NCBI GenBank assembly: GCA_018806915.1
Contig: JAGKQI010000061.1
Span: 2,170,001-2,234,000, forward strand
Source: Phytophthora colocasiae
Taxonomy: Eukaryota > Oomycota > Peronosporomycetes > Peronosporales > Peronosporaceae
DNA: 64,000 nucleotides
Reading direction: 5' to 3'
Under the pieces are notes generated by a model, which was not told the DNA's origin, searched no databases, and saw only the letters and a program-made list of their open reading frames with translations. Positions 19,865-30,738 of this stretch are shown here, in pieces. Each line of letters begins with the position of its first letter. The stretch's first letter is position 1. The position numbers and the translations under genes are program-made.

Positions 19865-20880
19865 TATTTACCCAGGAAACACATGCGAACTGGCAAGGGC
19901 CTCTCTTGGCGCGGAGGTTCCCAGCTGCAACGCCCGACGTCCGACTCATAAGGACTAGAGCATACACTCCGTTCAACCCCCACCTTCCACCTTCGTGCCT
20001 GTGTGTTCTCAGCCTACTTTGCTGGAAAATGGCACAAATCTGTGTGAACGAGATGTTGGCACCCTATCGCTCTTCTTCAGTTTCCGTCAATTCTTCAAAA
20101 GTTTTGGCCTTAAAAGGCTCAAGAGAGGAAGTCACAGCTTCGTTCTTGAGCGCACTGTTTGTAGTACGGTACGGGTCGACGTGCATCACCAATTTGATCT
20201 ACCAAGTGTACTTCTGCGATCCGTGGCCTGCCAATTGGAAGCGCGTGCCTGGACATCTAGGGTGCAAGAACTCTGCTGCTGCGGGTGTCGGTAATTTTGC
20301 CGAACCTTCTAACAGCTGAATACTGTAAACCATTTCTCCATCCAAAGCAGTATCACGTACGTCTTGTTGAAATTCTCTTCATGTCCAGGGGCCAAACATT
20401 TGTGCAGTCCCATCGAAGGCTTCATCAGCTCCAGTTTCTCCCCTCTGCTACAACGAAAATGCATTAGAAGCGCCGTGATCTTCAGATCTGATTCGATGTT
20501 ATATCTACTAATCAGAAAATACATCTAAATGGACCATTCTGTTTTTATTTCAGAAATATTTTTACTGTCCATGTGGACAAGCTGAAAATATAAATCTTAT
20601 TACATTTGATCTCACGCGCGCGTCTGATTGGACCGGTGAGATCTCACCGCAGAATGTGAGATTGTCGTTTACCGTTGCATTCCGCCCGCGCGCGGCCAGC
20701 GCTAGCGACTTTGCCTCCTAACCGCGTTCACACGCTGCAAGGCGAGGCCATCTATGCTTGCCTAAAGGCCGGGCGCGGCTTCGCGTGGTGTGCAGCGCGG
20801 CATCATCGGTGGATTCTCACCGTAATCTTATTCACTCATAAAATTTAGGATAGCGAAGGGGGTCCTCCTAAGTGGCGTCT
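19865..20880. other. 1.0-kb intergenic region
   Basis: No supported gene. A frame at 19906-20319 has no recognisable feature. Bases 20580-20860 are GC-rich with repeated TCTCAC/GTGAGA half-sites (for example GGTGAGATCTCACC at 20636-20649, a perfect palindrome), probably promoter material for the gene at 20959. Confidence 0.4.
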
Positions 20881-20920
20881 GTGATTGGTTGAAAATCGAT
20901 TATAATGTGATTGGTTGAAA
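20881..20920 (+). promoter_or_regulatory. Twin 14-bp CCAAT-type repeats
   Basis: GTGATTGGTTGAAA occurs at 20881-20894 and again at 20907-20920, 26 bases apart. ATTGG is the reverse complement of the CCAAT box bound by NF-Y-type factors. The pair lies 39-78 bases before the proposed start of the Cys/His-repeat gene. Confidence 0.5.
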
Positions 20921-20958
20921 TGTGTCATTGCACGAGTCGGTTCCTTAGGCTGCCGAGC

Positions 20959-23034
20959 ATGATCAGCTTCGACACCTTCTCGGGGCCGCGCGCACGCGTA
21001 CGCGAGGCGGGTCTGGACTCTAAAGGGCTACTTGTGCTGGCAGAACAGCCTGAACCTGTGCCGGAATTGTTTCCGCCTCCAACGGACTCGCCCGAGGCCT
21101 CAGACGACAGTTCAGACGAGTTTTACGAGAGTCAGGAGGATGATATTGACAATGGCGACCTGTTCCACGAACATGATGACACGGCCGACGTAGAGGAGGT
21201 TACACCGGATCAGGACACTAAAAAGGAGCCCAGTAGTGGTCGTATTAGACAGCTTGTGGAGCTACTGACGCTGCAGAGTCACAATGTCGGAGACGCCAAG
21301 TCTGCACTAGTGAACAAGCTACTGGGTGTTGTAAAAGTGCACGAATTATTACTGAGCAGAGCCACCGAGGAACAGATTGCAAATGCGGCGAATGACGCAA
21401 TTACAGACGAAATTGTGGCGTCGGTGGACCAGGAGGAGCGACGCAGGAGCGAAATTGCGCAGCCGATCGCGTCAACACTGTTCGATCCTGGACACTTGAG
21501 TCCGTTCCGAGTGCTGGAGCTCGTGGACGTGCTGGATTCTACGACTGGTGGAATGGTCAAAATGGTATTGACTAAAGTGAGACAGAGAGCTCCTTTGAAC
21601 GCCAGGATGGTGCGGGATAACGAACTGGAGCGAGATGTTGAGTTTTGCAGCTTCTGTTCGGCTTATGGAGACCATACAGCTGCACAACATAGGTGTCGGC
21701 TGTGCGGAGTTGCTGGACACCATCGTAGTCAAAGTTGCCCGAATCAAGCAGCCACAGCGAATGATTCTGACCCAAACTCACAAGCGGGTTCTACTGTTCG
21801 GACAGTGGCTACTACTAGTATCGATCAAAAGTTTTGCACGTTATGTAACGTTTGGGGGCTGCATATTACGGAGCGACATCGCTGTCGGACATGCGGAGCT
21901 CATGGTACTCACCGAAGTCAAAGATGCACTGCAGCTTCGTCAGGTTCTCTTGTGCCGTGGATGGGATCGCCGGCGGATTTACGGAAGGGACGCAAGTTTT
22001 GCTCACACTGCAATGCGTGGCGACCACATGCATCCGATGAGCATCGGTGTCGATTATGTGGCGTGGTTGGAGACCACGGGAGCAAGAAGTGTCCTCGTCG
22101 AACGACCGGGTCGTCTTCCAGTCCGAACAGTGCGCACCACGGAGATGATACGTCGCCAGCTATGTCCCCGGGTAAGGCCACTGCGTTCTGCTCGTTTTGT
22201 CGAAGAAAGGCAGCACATGCCACGAATGATCACGTTTGTAGGGTCTGTCGGGCTGTGGGATTGCATCGGTCCGATGGATGCCCTCAGCGTAGCAGTAGTA
22301 ACACTGTGCTGTCATATTCAGTGGACGCAGCGTCTAAGGTTCGAGATCGTGTACTAGAGAAAATTCCTCAAGTGCTGCCACCTCCAGCAGCATCTCTTGT
22401 GTGGCGCAGTCTCGATAAAGTGGGCGACGCAGATCTCATTTTGCGCAAGACATTGCAGCGGATAGGTGTCTGGGGCGGTGGGTCTCAGACACCTATTACT
22501 ACGCCTTATGCCCCTCCCAGCGTTAGCTCCGGTGGAGCTGAAACATCTTCAGATGGAACTGCTATTGGTGACCATGACTCTGAGGTAGTTCACCGGTATC
22601 CCCCCGAGCTGGAGTCTCCCCCGCGAGTGTCATCATCCAGTAATTCGTCTGTTCCGTTGGCTCTAAATGACGGACAGTCCAGCGGTGTGTATGTGCTTTC
22701 CTATGCTGAAGGAAGCTCTGTGGTACCAGCACGCATTCTCAAGTACATGCGACTTCTGATGCACCACGAAGTTTCAACGAATGCGTTTTCAGTGGTGGTT
22801 CGGTTCGATCCACGACCGTCGCACTGGGAATTGATGAAACCTGGAATGGTGTCACCTCGGTCGCTGCCTTCGAGCCCCACTTTGAGCCATCAACTACAGA
22901 AGCGGATGTCACACTACACGTTGCAAACGTTGCTGGGGGCGCGTGACAAATTGGGCGAGCTCGAAGTTGCACAATGCAAACTTCAGCTCCGATTAAAGCA
23001 ACAAGAGCAGATTCAGACCCAATTTCGAGCTTAA
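20959..23034 (+). CDS. Protein with four tandem Cys/His (zinc-knuckle-like) repeats, unknown function
   Basis: A 691-residue single-exon protein from MISFDTFSG; an ATG 39 bases upstream lies inside the promoter repeat and is less likely. Residues about 25-90 are acidic and disordered. Residues about 95-215 are helical. Four repeats of about 33 residues follow, at residues roughly 230-262, 293-325, 344-378 and 408-442. Their pattern is C-x2-C-x(7)-H-x(6)-H-x-C-x2-C-x2-x-G-x-H-x-S-x4-C: CSFCSAYGDH, CTLCNVWGLH, CSHCNAWRPH and CSFCRRKAAH begin the four units. The C-terminus ends in a short coiled coil rich in Leu and Gln. I do not recognise the repeat from known zinc-finger families. It is convergent with gene A. 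Confidence 0.7.
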   Translation: MISFDTFSGPRARVREAGLDSKGLLVLAEQPEPVPELFPPPTDSPEASDDSSDEFYESQEDDIDNGDLFHEHDDTADVEEVTPDQDTKKEPSSGRIRQLVELLTLQSHNVGDAKSALVNKLLGVVKVHELLLSRATEEQIANAANDAITDEIVASVDQEERRRSEIAQPIASTLFDPGHLSPFRVLELVDVLDSTTGGMVKMVLTKVRQRAPLNARMVRDNELERDVEFCSFCSAYGDHTAAQHRCRLCGVAGHHRSQSCPNQAATANDSDPNSQAGSTVRTVATTSIDQKFCTLCNVWGLHITERHRCRTCGAHGTHRSQRCTAASSGSLVPWMGSPADLRKGRKFCSHCNAWRPHASDEHRCRLCGVVGDHGSKKCPRRTTGSSSSPNSAHHGDDTSPAMSPGKATAFCSFCRRKAAHATNDHVCRVCRAVGLHRSDGCPQRSSSNTVLSYSVDAASKVRDRVLEKIPQVLPPPAASLVWRSLDKVGDADLILRKTLQRIGVWGGGSQTPITTPYAPPSVSSGGAETSSDGTAIGDHDSEVVHRYPPELESPPRVSSSSNSSVPLALNDGQSSGVYVLSYAEGSSVVPARILKYMRLLMHHEVSTNAFSVVVRFDPRPSHWELMKPGMVSPRSLPSSPTLSHQLQKRMSHYTLQTLLGARDKLGELEVAQCKLQLRLKQQEQIQTQFRA

Positions 23035-23129
23035 GAGAAGCAAAGTGCTTTCTCCCAAGCCAAGTAGTAGACGTGTAGTAGTGCATTGTAAGTATGACCA
23101 TTTTGAAACATTACCATGTCTGACGTTGT

Positions 23130-25510
23130 TTACACTTTGACGTAGTTTAATCGGAACCGACCAAACTCTTTCCACGGCCCAGCAGAAACAGGTTGTTGGT
23201 GCTCTGCATAGTAGGCATTCACTGCTTCTCGTTTGTCTCGCAACGTCATCTCGCCCACGTAAAGCGCTTCCTCCGGTGTAAAACTAACACGGCTCGATAG
23301 TATATCGCCACTTATGCAAACTCGATCGTCATGCCAGCACTCAATTTCCATACGCACGTGGTAAGATGGGCCGTTCCCACGTACACACCAGTTAAACAGT
23401 TCCAAGCAGACCACAAGGAGGCCGGGTTCCTCCACTTTTACTTCGCCAATGTAATCTCCATACGTTCCTGCTTCGAGTCCAGTTGCGAAACCGTTCGGGA
23501 ACTGAGAGAAAGCACGATCTTTGCCATCCAGCACTAAACGCATACAGTCCAGAGGTCCTGCAACACCCTGAGTGGATCGAATGTACAGAATGCGCTCTCG
23601 CACATTAATGGCAACTTCGACACGTGCCAATTGCGAGATGATCTCCAGCATTGTAAAGAGTGAAATCGATTCGTCGTCATTGTCAATGCTACTGACTCGG
23701 CCAGAATCGAGAATATCCACGTCCACGGCATTTTCACTGGGCTGCCACACAGCTTCATCCACATCCAGTAGCCACTCTGCATTCCAGTCATACTCTACAA
23801 GGTTTTGTGGAGGGTGGGCACTGACGAAATCCAAACCAGTCTGTCTCTTCACCAGTTTGTGCGACGCATCCAAATTTAATCTCTTGCTGATGTACATCTC
23901 GCGCATCTGGGCAACAAAAGCATTCCAGCCGGCAAAGCTTTGGCCACTCAGAATTTTCCGTACCTGTGACCGCCGAGCGTGAAAGTACTCGTACGAGTAC
24001 ACAGTAGCAATGACCTCCTCAGCTGCATTCGATAGATTAACCAGTGCCGTCTGGGCGAAAACCTGAGCTTCCAGACGTGTCTGTAGCTCCTGGATAAACA
24101 GCACGAAGCACTGGCGTAGTGCATACTTGTCCTCTACTGTAGAGGCGTGCTTGAGAAAGAATCCATGCATCCATTGTCGAGTCTCCATCGAAAACAACCA
24201 TAATGTTGACTCTGCTAATACACGGAGGAGCGTCTCCAGCCGGCGTGGCAACACTGCTGGAGTTCTGTTACCACTTTGTTTACCACGAACAAATTGCCCC
24301 CCTGAGCCTGCTCTTGCTTGGTTGAGCAGCAATTTCGAGAAACAGTTAAATCTGCTGACCTTTAGGGAAGAGCCTTCCAGCGATCCCAGTAAACTATCAT
24401 TGACTCCGTGCACTAACTCGTCTACAAACGAAGCATAGACACTGAGAGGAGCCCATCGAAGGAATGAGTACACCAGTGCTAAGTTCCTGGACACCGATAC
24501 AGCTGAAACATTCTTGTATTCCCAGCGTAACTTGTCCTCCAGCAGGTCTGGAATCCGCCCTACTTCCATTCGCCGCGGAGGTGGAGTCGGTGAGCGCTGA
24601 CGTTTTGCTTGGTGCATTTTGCTGTACAAAGGTGCGGGTCTAGCCTCCATGACAGACCCCCAGTCCGAACGTAACTGAGAGTATCCGCCATCATCGTAGC
24701 TATTTACTGGCGATTCTCCGTGATGCGATGTCTCTTCATACAGCGATACACCGCCACTCTCCATGTACATACTCGGAGCTCGACGATAGGAAATTACAGT
24801 AAACTCCGGTGATGATTCAACGTGCAGGACTCGATAAAGCTGCTTGACGGAGTCTTTGCTGTCGAAGTTGATAAAGTTGTCATCCTTATCCACACCACAG
24901 AGTTGCACAACATAAGCCTGAAGTACATGTTTCATCAATCTCTGGGCTTTGTTCGCCCCACTCTCCCAGTCGTAGTACCATTTCGAGTACGACCTGCTAT
25001 TGAGATGGAACACGAGCGATTTGTCGTCGTTAGTTGAGTCAGTGCTGATGGACGCCACGAGTCTGGATGGTTTATCCAGAATCCCTCCCACCCACAGACC
25101 GTCCGGATTGGTCTCACTTTGAGTGGTAACATCAATTTTATCCACCTCTACACACTCCCCCGGTCGGAGACTCATGTCGCTCACGGACTCGAAGCGAGCG
25201 AACAGACGTATCAGCGAGACGTCTGCAGGTGGATGATTTTCTTCACTGGGAGGCGCGAGGTTTACACGGACACTAAGAGATGTGCCACAGTAGCTGCGGT
25301 CGATATGTTCGGGGCAGCAGTGTGGGAAGCAGCGTAGGATCTTGAGACCTTTGGTACGGTTGCTCCTGTAAAAAACAATAAGCTGGCAGTCAGCCACAAG
25401 AGAAGGAAGAGATGGTGGAACACCTACCGTTTGTACTCGGTGTGGAAGAGCTGCTCGTGACTGCATTCGAGGTGAAAAAAGGAGGCCGACGTCACCTGGA
25501 AGCGCTGCAT
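23130..25510 (-). CDS. Gene A: conserved two-exon protein of unknown function
   Basis: Proposed exons are 25428-25510 and 23130-25365. They total 2319 bases, 772 residues plus stop. The start is MQRFQVTSASFFHLECSHEQLF and the splice joins YK to RSNRTKG; reading straight through the intron from a later ATG (25466) is possible but would replace this conserved N-terminus. It is a clear paralogue of gene B at 61650, with the same intron position and shared blocks CFPHCCPEHIDRSYCG, FARFESVSD, WYYDWESGANKAQRL, PEFTVISYRRAP, LANAAEEVIA-like and RSTQGVAG. A Cys/His cluster near the N-terminus could bind metal. No signal peptide or membrane span is seen. I do not recognise a named family. A hAT relic sits 86 bases upstream of the start. 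Confidence 0.8.
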
Positions 25511-25603
25511 TCTTGACTCGCCGCAGGAAGTGTCTACTCTTCTGGTAGTACCTTTTTATTCAGCTCTCTGATTGGCTAAAATCTACCGCTGCGAAGGCAC
25601 CAC

Positions 25604-26705
25604 CAGGGATTGATAGCAGTTCTATTAAGTAGTACTAATTGAGTGATTAGTACTAACAAAGTGCTAATACACTGCTATAGCAGTTAGCAGTTTTCCAGAA
25701 TTCAAGATCTACTACTGCTATAGCATTATCAGTTTTCCATCGCTTTCGGTAGCACTTCTGTAGTACTATCAAAGTGCTATCTGAGTACTGAGAGAAAACT
25801 GTGGCGATCTTCTCTTTTGCGCAACGATTTCTGGTTCGATGGTGGTGAACGGCTGCAGCAACCTCGACAAAGTCTTCCATCTACAACAAGAGGGCCGTCG
25901 GCGGTGGCTATCGTCTCACGAATAGGATTTATCGGGCGCACAGGCAGCACAGCGTTCTCTAGTCTACAACGAATTGTTATTAGCTCAGCTCACCGAGCGC
26001 TCATTCTTCAAATTTCCGCCAGCTGAACAAGTGCCCTCACCTCTTTCCTTCCTTCCTCCTTCTAATGAAGTGTGCAAGCGTTAACTGCACATGTCCTGAG
26101 CTCACGAGGACCGATCCGTGTGTGGTGTGCGGGCAAGGTGTCCACCACTAATGCAGTAACGACATTTACGACTCTGCAAAGCTGTCCGAGCGCTTCTGTA
26201 GCTCATCCTGCGTCTACAAGTGGAAGACAGTGACTTCTCCCCCTCAACAGGAGATCGGTGCCGCGCGCTTTCCATCGATCGCAGCCTTGGCCCGCGTTTG
26301 GCTAGGGAGAGCTCCTTCAAATGCACTTCAGGAGCGAGTGTTTTCGACGGGCGGTATCGTGATGAGTAGTCTACGTTCGAGAACCGACAACCAACGTGCG
26401 GAGATGCAGGTGCTTTTAAAGCACAACCGAGAAGAGATGAAGCGTATGGAAGCTGACAACAAGGTGGATGCTCAGAAGCTGGATCCATAGCTGGTCGACA
26501 ACTTGGTGGTCGATCCTTTAGCTGGTCGTCAGTTTTGGTGGTCGAACGTTTAGGTGGTCGATAGTACTAATATTCTACTATAGTACTACTGCTACACTAG
26601 CCCAGGCTGTTGAATAGTGATTATCAGTAGAATAGCAGTTTGGATTGAAGTGCTAATAAACTGCTATAGCACTTTGGTCGAACTTCATTCTACTATCAAT
26701 CCCTG
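25604..26705 (+). mobile_element. hAT-family DNA transposon relic
   Basis: A 1102-bp element with terminal inverted repeats CAGGGATTGATAG (left 25604-25616, right reverse complement ending 26705). It is flanked by a perfect 8-bp target duplication GGCACCAC at 25596-25603 and 26706-26713. Subterminal regions are packed with short CTATAGCAGT/AGTGCTA motifs in both orientations, a usual hAT feature. It is inserted 86-94 bases upstream of the gene A start codon. Confidence 0.9.
26064..26490 (+). pseudogene. hAT transposase remnant
   Basis: Two pieces remain on the plus strand. The first (from 26064) codes a Cys-rich segment CASVNCTCPELTRTDPCVVCGQG interrupted by a TAA stop at 26148. The second (about 26235-26490) codes the C-terminal hAT dimerisation region: FPSIAALARVWLGRAPSNALQERVFSTGG. 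The catalytic core is missing, so the element is non-autonomous. Confidence 0.8.
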
Positions 26706-27437
26706 GGCACCACAGCGCTAAAAGTAGATTTATTACAACGAATAAGAGAGAGTTGAGTCCTGAATTTGAAGGCAGTTTTGAATCGCACTTTACCCGCGCC
26801 TTTCCGGGGGTGGTGACTTTTCTCGGTAGACTCAACTTGAGTCACTCAAGGTTCGCACCCAAATTGCAGTTCAAAATGGAAGCGCGATAAGAGCAAATTG
26901 AATTTGAATTTGATGTCCTACAAACACTCTACATTAGCTTGAGCACTACAACGGATAAGGCGTGCGCGGGGCTTCCTGCTCGATAGCAGTCCTATAGATA
27001 CACATATTGTTCGTTCTGTAGCCCGCCAACAGCATCCGTACTGCAGACGCTGCCTTACCGGACGTATGTCGTTGATGCGCTCCGTGGACTTGACGGTGAG
27101 GACTAGGATAGCTTGTTCAGCGTGGACACCTCAAAAACATTCATTCCGCACTCACCCCGTGTGACGCGCCGCGGTGACGCGCCTTTTCCCGCCTGCATTT
27201 TGCGTCAAAATGAATGAATCGAATCCGTACTTTGCACTGCAGCAATTTGCAGTTCAAATGTCCCAGACGCGCCTGGCGCCGCGGCGCTAAGTTCGCACGC
27301 ACTTTTTATTGTACTTTTTGGCTTCAAGCTCAAAATTCAAAATCTCTCTCTATTGAGAGCCGATTGAAGCAGCTTGTGACGCGTTTGCAGGGCGCTGCCT
27401 CGCATGCACGACGCACAAGGGCTGGATACCTGCTTAA
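26706..27437. other. Stretch between the hAT and piggyBac-like relics
   Basis: 732 bases with no recognised gene. It contains alternating AT-rich and GC-rich (GTGACGCGCCGCGGTGACGC) sequence. No repeat partner was found inside the window. Confidence 0.35.
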
Positions 27438-27710
27438 CCCCTCTAACCCGGTATTCTGTATCCTACAGAATAATATATTGTACAGGATTTAATATCCAGC
27501 AAACTCATCAGCGCTCCAGAACTCCGCATGAAGATTATTGTATGGTGTCTGGATCAGTCCACTTTCCTAACAGATCGGCGATGGGATGATAGACGGGTAT
27601 TATTCAAGGAGGATAGAAAGACGCATATAAATCCCCAACAGGTTTGAAAATTCTGTCGAAAGCCCATCGGTTCACGTGTCAGAAGCTACCTCACATTGTC
27701 ATTCGAAAAA

Positions 27711-28276
27711 ATGAACGGCCCAGCAGAGAAGCCGTTCAAGCAACTATGGCGCGAGATCTGCGAGGAAGGCTGGAAGGCTCGTAAGCCGACAGGGATGACC
27801 TAGAATCAACGCTACGTGAAGCCGGGGTGAAGGGCCGTCTCGACGAAGCCAGACGTGGCATAAACTACTTTGAAGGTTAGTGGCCTTATTTTTGTGCCAC
27901 CACAGTTGTCGACACAGAGGAGGTGGGCGCTACAGGTGAACTACCAGCAGCTATACCGGATGATACGGAGCAAGACGGCGCGACCAATGCCTTTTTTCCG
28001 GATGATCCAGAATTCGATTCAAGTGAGTGCATGGCTGCTGATGAAGAAGCAAAGAGCGAGACCGATGAACCAAACGGAGCCGACGGCCTCATCGACTCGG
28101 ACGTGTTTGGTAGCGACAATTTCATGGAGAGGCTCCGAAAGGAGCGACTGTTTGGCTCTACAGCTATCGATGACGTGAATCTCGTGGAGACCGCTGATGT
28201 CAGCGATTCCGATTCCAACGCCGACGAAGAAGACATTATGGCAGACAACGAGGTGGTCCACTTGAGGAAAGTGTAG
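27711..28276 (+). pseudogene. piggyBac-like transposase, N-terminal fragment
   Basis: The frame from ATG 27711 reads MNGPAEKPFKQLWREICEEG and continues as WKARKPTGMT to an in-frame TAG at 27801, then NQRYVKPG. This W-x2-L/I...GW..RKPTG...Y.KPG pattern occurs at the N-terminus of oomycete piggyBac-like proteins. After a frame change the acidic stretch at about 27923-28276 (FPDDPEFDSSECMAADEE) follows. The DDD catalytic domain is absent. Confidence 0.6.
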
Positions 28277-28395
28277 AAGAAGATGTAGAAGACCTGAAAT
28301 AAATGACAACGTTCCGGAAACTAGTAACTTTGACTTGACAGGTGATCTCTGCGATATCCCAGAGTATGGATAGATCACATACAATGAGGAGCACA

Positions 28396-28682
28396 GCCGT
28401 AAGCCGGGATGCTACAGAATAACTCAAGTGGTGCTTTACTAATTCTGGATGTTGCGTGTGCACACGGAATTTCCCATAGCCGTAAGTCAGGATGCTACAG
28501 AATAACTCGAGTGGTGCTTTACTAGTTCTGGATGTTGCGTGTGCACACGGAATTTCCATGCCGTAAGTCAGGATGCTACAGAATAACTCGAGTGGTGCTT
28601 TACTAATTCTGGATGTTGCCCGCACAGGGAATTTCCCACAGCCGTATGTCGGGATGCTACAGAATAATTCGACACATCCAGC
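28396..28682 (+). repeat. Tandem repeat, 82-bp period, about 3.5 copies
   Basis: Units start at 28396, 28478, 28560 and 28641, each beginning GCCGTAAG or a variant and containing GATGCTACAGAATAACTC and GTGGTGCTTTACTA. The unit shares TACAGAATAA with the element's own subterminal sequence, so it probably arose from the element end. Units differ at a few positions. Confidence 0.85.
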
Positions 28683-29464
28683 TACTGGCGCTGCGCAGAA
28701 TCAACTTTAGACTCATATCAACGCCGAGGAACTGGTGTTTGTCATATCACGCTAGAAGCACACGTTAGTGAACACATCGGATCACCAAGCAGAACAAACG
28801 CAGGCAGTACTTGTGTAAGGTGCGTTCCGCCTTTGAGCACCTTCTGTCAGCAATGGTTTAGGCGGTCGTGTACCGCTCTGCCACGTTCACGCTCACGTGC
28901 TATCAGAAATGGCACGATACCTCGGGTGACGGGAAGAGCATTCCACCGAGCCTAAAAGATGATTAGATTCCGCAAACGTAAGAGAAAGTAAAGACGAGGA
29001 ATAAGAAGGACAACTAGTTAGCACCACGTACTTTGCAGTAGGCCCTGCTGGAGCCTGCAGAGAACTCCGCGCCCACTTCCTCCTCACTACTCCGTTAGTT
29101 AGGAACTGGGCAAATTCTTCCTCTTCGCGCGCTTTGCACTTAGCGCGCTTTTGGCGGATGGTTGGTTGGCGCCAAGAGTGCCGCACAGTACGGAGTCGTT
29201 TCAAATTTGACGGGGGTTGCCGAGTGAGAGGTTTTGAACATGTTTTGTCCGCCAGGGATCCAATAGGAGATCGCCAGTTTCGCAGATGTTGGATACATTG
29301 TGCATGCTATAGCCGATGATGTACACTTTATGTACAGAATATGCCTCGCCGAGCACGAAAGGGCTTCCAACGGCATACTTTTCGCAGGTTATCGTTCATA
29401 CTTTAATCAAGATAATTGCTTATTCTGTAGAATACAGAATAACGGCTCGGGTTAGAAGGGTTAA

Positions 29465-30001
29465 GCTGATGCGTGGAAGCTCCAGCGGTTCACTGCAATA
29501 ATCTATATAAGGTTTCAGCAGGTTTACTGCCCAAGATCGGATCCGCCGGCCGACCGTGAGATGGTTGGGGTAAAAACCCCAATGAAATGAGAGGCGAAAC
29601 TTGGCATACAATTAGAAGCCATGCTCATGAGCATACCCGCAAAGCGCCACAGCGGAGGAGTGCTTGTAGCGAGCGCGCCACCGCGATAAACCACTGACGG
29701 GATCAAAACCGCGGTGGTTGGGGATCCAAAATGCTAAAAAGGTACTTGAAGAAAACACTTTTTTATACCACCGGTAATACCGGTAAACAATAGATACCGG
29801 TACCATCACTGGAGTCAAACTTAATGGCCTTGGTAAAAAAACGGTTTTTTTTTAATGAAAAGTGTTTTTTTAATCAAAAAGCAGAAATTAGTCATTAAAG
29901 TACAGATGGACATAATATTATTGGCGGGGCCCCGCAAACAATTTGTTATAAGACGGTTCTCGAAAAATTTTCTACTTTTGATACAAAAAAATAGCAGCGA
30001 A
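29465..30001. other. AT-rich stretch upstream of the split transposase-like gene
   Basis: No gene recognised. It contains three ACCGGTA motifs within about 40 bases (29780-29805) and long T/A runs around 29838-29880. It may be the 5' part of the element carrying the gene that follows. Confidence 0.35.
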
Positions 30002-30314
30002 CATGAGCCAACGCGGTGGTGGATCCCGACTAACAGCTCCGCGACGAAAGAGGAGTAAAGGCCCAGACAGACAAGAAGCAGCCTGTATCCGGGCAATTTA
30101 AAAGCTTGGAGGTGAAGAAGCCGTGGCTAGCATACGAAGCAATTGGGACTCATTGGAAACTGGTTATGGAGGACGAAAGTGGCAACCCAGTCCGAAGAAT
30201 GAAATTAATAGAAATGGGTCTGTCTGACCGTGAGACCAGAAGCGTGATCCTGTAGGTGGCAGTTACATCAGCAGACTCAGGAAAGCCATCGAGTCTGGTA
30301 TTGTCAATTTGCAT
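30002..30314 (+). pseudogene. Unclassified transposase-like gene, 5' part (split by E1)
   Basis: It starts MSQRGGGSRLTAPRRKRSKG, then loses frame at about 30098. A later frame gives MKLIEMGLSDRETRSVI, and another GGSYISRLRKAIESGIVNLH, together resembling a helix-turn-helix. The last codons run directly into the frame at 38134 once E1 and one copy of TGCAT are ignored. At least two frame changes make it non-functional. The family is unknown; it looks like an oomycete transposase N-terminus. Confidence 0.55.
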
Positions 30315-30726
30315 TGCAGCGGGGCTGCGTAGGTGTGCACGGCACAGAGGAAGTTTGGTTGACTCGTAGAGTCCTGCTTGCAAGGCACTAGCCTTCGGTT
30401 CTATACAAGAACCAAGTAGTCCACTAAATACGGGACTCTCACAATCAGTGTCCCTATAATAAAGGAACTAACACTAATTATGTAAAATGCAAACTGATTT
30501 TTATTTATTTTATTGCCCTAATCCTGAATGTAACGGATTTAGTATCTAACATACTAAATCCTAATCAAATGCAATGTGTGGCTCTGAGCTAACAGCCAGC
30601 AACTGGCTACATATGTGACGTGTGAGAAACACTATGTGTCGTACACGGATCTGTGACTTGTGACCTGGATGGTGTATACCACACCTATTGTAGCCAAGGC
30701 GCGCAGCGCCGTGTAACCCCGTTACA
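30315..30726 (-). repeat. E1 3' LTR with polypurine tract
   Basis: A 412-bp LTR. The polypurine tract GGTGGGGGAGGG lies immediately inside (reverse complement of 30727-30738). The U3 end (minus strand start TGTAACGGGGTTACACGG) differs from that of E2, while the distal half matches it. Confidence 0.93.
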
Positions 30727-30738
30727 CCCTCCCCCACC

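Larger units (their letters stand above)
27438..29460 (+). mobile_element. piggyBac-like DNA transposon relic
   Basis: A 2023-bp element flanked by TTAA at 27434-27437 and 29461-29464. Terminal inverted repeats are CCCCTCTAACCCG on the left and CCCTTCTAACCCG on the right (reverse complement). Just inside both ends is TATTCTGTAT-C/T-CTACAGAATA, itself nearly palindromic. TTAA duplication and CCC-starting ends are diagnostic for piggyBac. Only an N-terminal transposase fragment remains. Confidence 0.82.

Noticed and set aside
19906..20319. 138-codon frame after the TBL1-like gene
   Set aside because: No recognisable motif, overlaps likely 3' flank, and no second copy or paralogue in the window.
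25382..25466. Reading gene A from the ATG at 25466 without splicing
   Set aside because: The spliced model from 25510 reproduces the gene B N-terminus and intron position; the unspliced reading does not.
28396..28682. Regular 82-bp repeats considered as a CRISPR-like array
   Set aside because: The units are contiguous with no unique spacers, the genome is eukaryotic, and the array lies inside a piggyBac-like element.
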